The notes under the pieces were generated by a model. It did no database searches. It was not told where the DNA came from and saw nothing but the letters and a program-made list of their open reading frames with translations. This document shows positions 5,824 through 7,658 of a stretch of 7,658 bases of DNA, piece after piece (within the stretch, counting starts at the first letter, position 1; each line of letters begins with the position of its first letter). Both the position numbers and the translations under genes were made by a program. Source of the stretch: JBMNQI01 sp050944055 (GTDB lineage: Bacteria; Bacillota; Clostridia; Oscillospirales; Oscillospiraceae); contig JBMNQI010000081.1 in the NCBI GenBank assembly GCA_050944055.1, positions 1-7,658 on the forward strand. Direction: 5' to 3'.

Positions 5824-6149
5824 GCGCGTTCCTCCTTAATGCTGACATTACCAACACTATCCTTGCAGGCCACAAGCAAAAGCCCGAACCGGTCTATTGG
5901 GTCAATTTTCCAATTGCGGCTGACAACGTCAAGCAGCCATCCTTCAGGGATTAATCCGTCAAAGAAGGGAAACAGGGTTTTTGAATTATATGTTTCTTTG
6001 CTTAACGGCAAGGTCAGAGAAACGGCACTGGCGTTATCTCTCTTAAGATATTCAGCATCATACGAGAAGGAATAGCCTTCGTCGGTTTCCGCGAGGAGTC
6101 CCGCAAAGATATTCCTTACATATACATAAGCTGTTCTAAATGCACTCAT
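5820..6149 (-). CDS. hipS: HipS-type antitoxin (stand-alone HipA N-subdomain-1 protein)
   Basis: The 109-residue product corresponds to the N-terminal subdomain of HipA (couple_hipA family): VYVRNIFAGLL at 9-19, YDAEYL at 30-35, SLTLPLS at 44-50, then FPFFDGLIPEGWLLD at 60-74 and the closing DSVGNVSI. In the E. coli HipBST system the homologous small protein HipS neutralises HipT by inserting a tryptophan near the kinase active site. Trp71 in PEGW is the candidate here, by analogy rather than alignment. The start ATG 6149 lies 3 bases after the hipB stop, with its SD AAGGAG (6157-6162) inside the end of hipB. Its own stop overlaps the hipT start by four bases (ATGA), which would keep the two proteins in balance. 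Confidence 0.88.
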   Translation of the reverse strand: MSAFRTAYVYVRNIFAGLLAETDEGYSFSYDAEYLKRDNASAVSLTLPLSKETYNSKTLFPFFDGLIPEGWLLDVVSRNWKIDPIDRFGLLLVACKDSVGNVSIKEERA

Positions 6150-6152
6150 TAA

Positions 6153-6350
6153 TTACTCCTTTTTCCCCGGCACGGCTTCCATACCGAACATATTAAGAGC
6201 AGTATTTACCTTATCCATGCGCACCGATTCTTTTCCCTGCTCCAGCTCACGAATAAAACGAAGGCCCAATCCGGACCGCATGGCAAATTCTTTTTGGGTG
6301 AGTCCCGCGGCACGCCTGCTTTCTTTAATAAACGCGGCAATCTTATTCAT
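6153..6350 (-). CDS. hipB: HipB-type helix-turn-helix antitoxin/repressor
   Basis: This 65-residue XRE/HTH_3 domain protein has the typical HipB sequence: IKESRRAAGLTQKEFA (8-23) covers the first helices, and GLGLRFIRELEQGK (27-40) holds the recognition helix, followed by the helix MDKVNTALNMFGME (45-58). In HipBA and HipBST operons this protein binds operator palindromes and represses its own promoter, with help from the toxin. It is near the minimum length for a single HTH fold and lacks a long C-terminal tail. The start ATG 6350 has AAGGAGG 11 bases upstream, a somewhat long spacing; no better in-frame start exists. It is the first gene of hipB-hipS-hipT, downstream of a near-consensus promoter covered by an operator. 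Confidence 0.9.
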   Translation of the reverse strand: MNKIAAFIKESRRAAGLTQKEFAMRSGLGLRFIRELEQGKESVRMDKVNTALNMFGMEAVPGKKE

Positions 6351-6387
6351 TCTGATTATGGCCTCCTTATACTTGAATTATACTTAA

Positions 6388-6416
6388 ATAATATACCCCA
6401 TAGGGTGTATTGTCAA
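6388..6416 (-). promoter_or_regulatory. SigA-type promoter of hipBST
   Basis: On the minus strand TTGACA (6416-6411) is a perfect -35, and TATTAT (6393-6388) is a good -10 exactly 17 bases later. Transcription would start near 6381, about 30 bases before the hipB ATG. The whole spacer is occupied by operator O1, so repressor binding must block polymerase. Confidence 0.85.
6394..6409. promoter_or_regulatory. Operator O1 (HipB site) in the promoter spacer
   Basis: TACCCCATAGGGTGTA differs from O2 at one of 16 positions. Its ACCC...GGGT core is palindromic apart from the centre, and it exactly fills the -35/-10 spacer of the hipB promoter. That HipB is the binder is inferred from the family. 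Confidence 0.8.
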
Positions 6417-6434
6417 TCATAATATAGGAAATGG

Positions 6435-6450
6435 TACCCTATAGGGTGTA
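6435..6450. promoter_or_regulatory. Operator O2 (HipB site)
   Basis: TACCCTATAGGGTGTA contains the perfect 12-bp palindrome ACCCTATAGGGT (6436-6447). Its centre is 41 bases upstream of the O1 centre, close to four helical turns, so the sites face the same side of the DNA. Confidence 0.8.
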
Positions 6451-6472
6451 ATATAAGTAAGCTCGGAAAAGA

Positions 6473-6488
6473 AAAGCCCTATCGGGTA
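6473..6488. promoter_or_regulatory. Operator O3 (HipB site, degenerate)
   Basis: On the minus strand TACCCGATAGGG matches the first 12 bases of O1 and O2 except at the variable sixth base; the last four bases diverge. Its centre is 40 bases beyond the O2 centre, continuing the phasing. Confidence 0.65.
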
Positions 6489-6532
6489 TAAAATCAGCTT
6501 AGATATTAGAATTCCTTGAGAAAGAATCATAG

Positions 6533-6658
6533 GTAAGACGAGTCAAAGCGGGGAAATACGCATTTGACATTATTGAGGTATTCTTTGACCAAAATGGGAC
6601 GGCACCGGCAGAGCAAATAATGATAGAAAACCCCCGCCGCTTCTTAGCGGGGGAGTGA
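6533..6658 (+). pseudogene. Possible gene-end remnant fused to the repeat
   Basis: A frame without a start codon is open for 41 codons. It includes KAGKYAFDIIEVFF and then runs into the right repeat copy in the same frame as the phosphotriesterase-family gene, ending ENPRRFLAGE and a stop. The preceding codon is TAG. The residue mix looks protein-like, but I recognise no family. It may be the end of a foreign gene brought in with the element, or chance. Confidence 0.25.
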
Positions 6659-6659
6659 G
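6610..6659 (+). repeat. 50-bp direct repeat, right copy
   Basis: This is an exact copy of 4564-4613 at an offset of 2046 bases. Here it does not end the real phosphotriesterase-family gene and is the likely right junction of the insert. It lies 160 bases downstream of the amidase-domain gene. Confidence 0.95.
6624..6653 (-). terminator. Intrinsic terminator of the polymerase-amidase transcript (right repeat copy)
   Basis: CCCCCGC (6631-6637) and GCGGGGG (6647-6653) form the stem, and the minus-strand continuation TTTTCTATCATT gives the T-tract. It would stop leftward transcripts from the amidase gene before they enter the hipBST control region. Confidence 0.6.
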
Positions 6660-6817
6660 CAGGCGCCGGGCCTGAATCAGCGTCAGCCCGGGCGCGGACG
6701 GCGGTGTATAGCGCCCGGCCTTGGTTGGCTAGGCGCTGTCAAGACGGCGGTGCCTGCGCAAGATGTCGCTTTATAAAGGCCTGCTGCCTCACAGCCGTGC
6801 CGGCTTAGGCCGGCGAC
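6660..6817. other. GC-rich gene-free region with inverted repeats
   Basis: There is no gene here. GCGCCGGGCCTGA (6663-6675) and TCAGCCCGGGCGC (6683-6695) form a near-perfect stem. GCCGGC (6799-6804 and 6809-6814) makes a tight hairpin just past the amidase stop. GACGGCGGTG occurs twice, at 6697-6706 and 6743-6752. None has a T-run. It may be a structured 3' UTR or a degraded repeat. Confidence 0.4.
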
Positions 6818-7300
6818 CTATATCCTCGCGCCGACGATATGTATATACCGCGCGCGGTCGTATATATATGTCGAGAGCGGGCGGCGCAGGGCGTCATATG
6901 TGTGCGTGGCTATCAAAATGTCGTCCGCGGTTTTTTCGATGACAAACAGAGAGTGGTAGAACATGCCGTCGGCTTTTCCGAGCTGTATTATGTCCCCGGG
7001 CATCATATCGGATTTGCCGGCGACCTCCCCGTAAGGGCCGGGCCCTTTGTTTCCGATGAGGAAGTTATACAGGAACCTAACTCCGGTCCAGGAGGCTGTA
7101 CGGTCGCTGGCGCTTCTGTAATACCAGCCCGTGACGGGAGTGTAATTCATAATTCCGCACCCCGCGTAGATGCACTGGGAGACAAAATTGGTGCAGTCCC
7201 CGCCGATGCCGGAGAAGCTGTAATATTCGGGATTGCGCCCGAGCGCCCATTTCTCGGCATATGCTACAGCGGCCTCGCGGTCGTATACTTTTTTTCTCAT
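6818..7300 (-). CDS. Amidase-domain protein (Amidase_6 family)
   Basis: The 160-residue product is a single putative amidase domain of the Amidase_6 type, a papain-like cysteine hydrolase fold related to NlpC/P60 and CHAP enzymes and often linked to peptidoglycan. Visible are the starting helix YDREAAVAYAEKWALGRN (6-23), the nucleophile Cys36 in GGDCTNFVSQ, the typical GWYYRSASDRTASWTGV stretch (58-74), MPGDIIQLG (100-108), a likely catalytic His116 in YHSLFV, and ATHTYDALRRPLS (131-143) near the third active-site position. There is no signal peptide or SH3 domain, so it is expected in the cytosol or the developing spore; the substrate is unknown. The ATG at 7300 has AGGAGGTG upstream at normal spacing. 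Both SD and ATG fall inside a predicted mRNA stem. It follows a Y-family polymerase gene by 50 bases. Confidence 0.85.
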   Translation of the reverse strand: MRKKVYDREAAVAYAEKWALGRNPEYYSFSGIGGDCTNFVSQCIYAGCGIMNYTPVTGWYYRSASDRTASWTGVRFLYNFLIGNKGPGPYGEVAGKSDMMPGDIIQLGKADGMFYHSLFVIEKTADDILIATHTYDALRRPLSTYIYDRARYIHIVGARI

Positions 7301-7357
7301 AACATCGCACCTCCTGCGCCAGCTTATGAAAAGATTTCAGGAGGTGTGAGTTATGAG
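7296..7357 (-). promoter_or_regulatory. Ribosome-binding-site-sequestering hairpin at the polymerase-amidase junction
   Basis: In the leftward mRNA, CUCAUAAC pairs with GUUAUGAG (8 bp) and CACCUCCUG with CAGGAGGUG (9 bp), separated by a 3x4 internal loop and closed by a 21-base loop. The 3' arm contains the amidase SD and AUG; the 5' arm contains the polymerase UAA. A ribosome finishing the polymerase would open the stem. There is no T-run, so it is not a terminator. Confidence 0.65.
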
Positions 7358-7658
7358 TACATTAAGCCGGGCATAGTGACCTCATGCACGCCGAGGCCGG
7401 GCATTTTCAGGTCGCCCAGAAGGCAGGCGTTCAGTATGGCGTGCTTCCCGAAGCGGCTCCTTATAGACTCGACCGCGTCCTCGAGCTTCTCCCGGCGCAT
7501 GCGCCTTCTGACATCGTCAAACATGTCAAGCTGCTGCGGCGCGCCGCTGGGTATCAGATTTATGGCCCGGACCGTGATAGACCTGATGGGCAGCGTCCAT
7601 GCGTAATTTCCCTCGAAGAGCTCCCTCGCTTTACGCGCTATCTCCATGGGGCTTTGCG
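7351..7658 (-). CDS. Y-family DNA polymerase (DinB/Pol IV or UvrX-like), C-terminal part
   Basis: The frame is open through the window edge, so the catalytic palm and fingers lie outside; only about 101 codons are present. What is seen is the little-finger end of a translesion polymerase. It has the helix PMEIARKARELFEG, then WTLPIRSITVRAINL as a beta strand typical of this domain, and QLDMF as a sliding-clamp-binding motif of the QL[SD]LF type. It ends with the helix KLEDAVESIRSRFGKHAI found in Firmicute Y-family enzymes. Such polymerases copy past damaged bases at low fidelity. The stop codon TAA (7353-7351) lies within the inverted repeat that masks the amidase start. The methionine at 7647 is internal, not the start. 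Confidence 0.85.
   Translation of the reverse strand, partial: QSPMEIARKARELFEGNYAWTLPIRSITVRAINLIPSGAPQQLDMFDDVRRRMRREKLEDAVESIRSRFGKHAILNACLLGDLKMPGLGVHEVTMPGLMYS

Larger units (their letters stand above)
4564..6659. mobile_element. Probable insert carrying hipBST, bounded by 50-bp direct repeats
   Basis: The segment between the repeats (4614-6609) holds one complete toxin-antitoxin operon. It is visibly AT-richer than its flank: 24 G+C of 60 in 4921-4980 against 40 of 60 in 4201-4260. The repeats copy a gene 3' end, as integrative elements often do when they use a gene end as attB. Neither neighbour is damaged. No integrase, transposase or terminal inverted repeats are visible, so it may be mobilised in trans, a decayed element, or the result of homologous exchange. 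Calling it mobile is inference; the repeat structure is seen directly. Confidence 0.55.

Noticed and set aside
4564..6659. Classical IS element or transposon
   Set aside because: There is no transposase and no terminal inverted repeats, and a 50-bp target duplication is far longer than that made by usual DDE transposases.
6839..7606. A 255-codon plus-strand open frame
   Set aside because: It runs antisense to the clear amidase gene and the end of the polymerase gene, has no plausible family content, and is the mirror of GC-rich codons.

Overview
The window looks like chromosomal DNA from an endospore-forming member of the Firmicutes, probably Clostridia. The support is a Firmicute-style rRNA operon end with an attached tRNA cluster, AGGAGG-type ribosome binding sites before almost every gene, and a Bacillus-type spore-coat transglutaminase (Tgl). 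The species cannot be named from the sequence.

Layout. Positions 1-940 (+) hold the 3' end of 23S rRNA, 5S rRNA, and tRNA-Asn, tRNA-CAT (probably the lysidine-modified Ile2), tRNA-Trp, tRNA-Asp and tRNA-Thr. Four spacers carry a stem-loop, and the array ends in a strong intrinsic terminator. Positions 975-2737 (-) hold a two-gene unit: an unrecognised 331-residue helical protein whose stop codon overlaps the start of tgl by one base. Positions 2738-3060 form a divergent intergenic region with a large palindrome and a possible late-sporulation promoter. Positions 3061-4612 (+) hold an unrecognised 150-residue protein with an acidic front and an arginine-rich tail, its terminator, and a complete phosphotriesterase-family metal-dependent hydrolase.

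Positions 4564-6659 are the most notable part. A visibly AT-richer segment carries a tripartite HipBST-type toxin-antitoxin operon on the minus strand: HTH antitoxin/repressor HipB, stand-alone HipA N-subdomain protein HipS, and kinase toxin HipT. It is bounded by two exact 50-bp direct repeats. The left repeat is the 3' end of the phosphotriesterase gene, including a hairpin that acts as an intrinsic terminator on the minus strand. The right repeat lies downstream of the amidase gene. The simplest reading is insertion at a gene 3' end with target duplication, leaving both neighbours intact; no integrase is present. The hip promoter has its first operator exactly in the -35/-10 spacer and two further operator copies upstream at steps of about 40 bp.

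Positions 6660-7658 hold a GC-rich gene-free stretch with inverted repeats, then (-) a cytosolic amidase-domain protein and the 3' part of a Y-family DNA polymerase. At the polymerase-amidase junction a 17-bp stem would hide the amidase ribosome binding site and start codon while including the polymerase stop codon, which suggests translational coupling.
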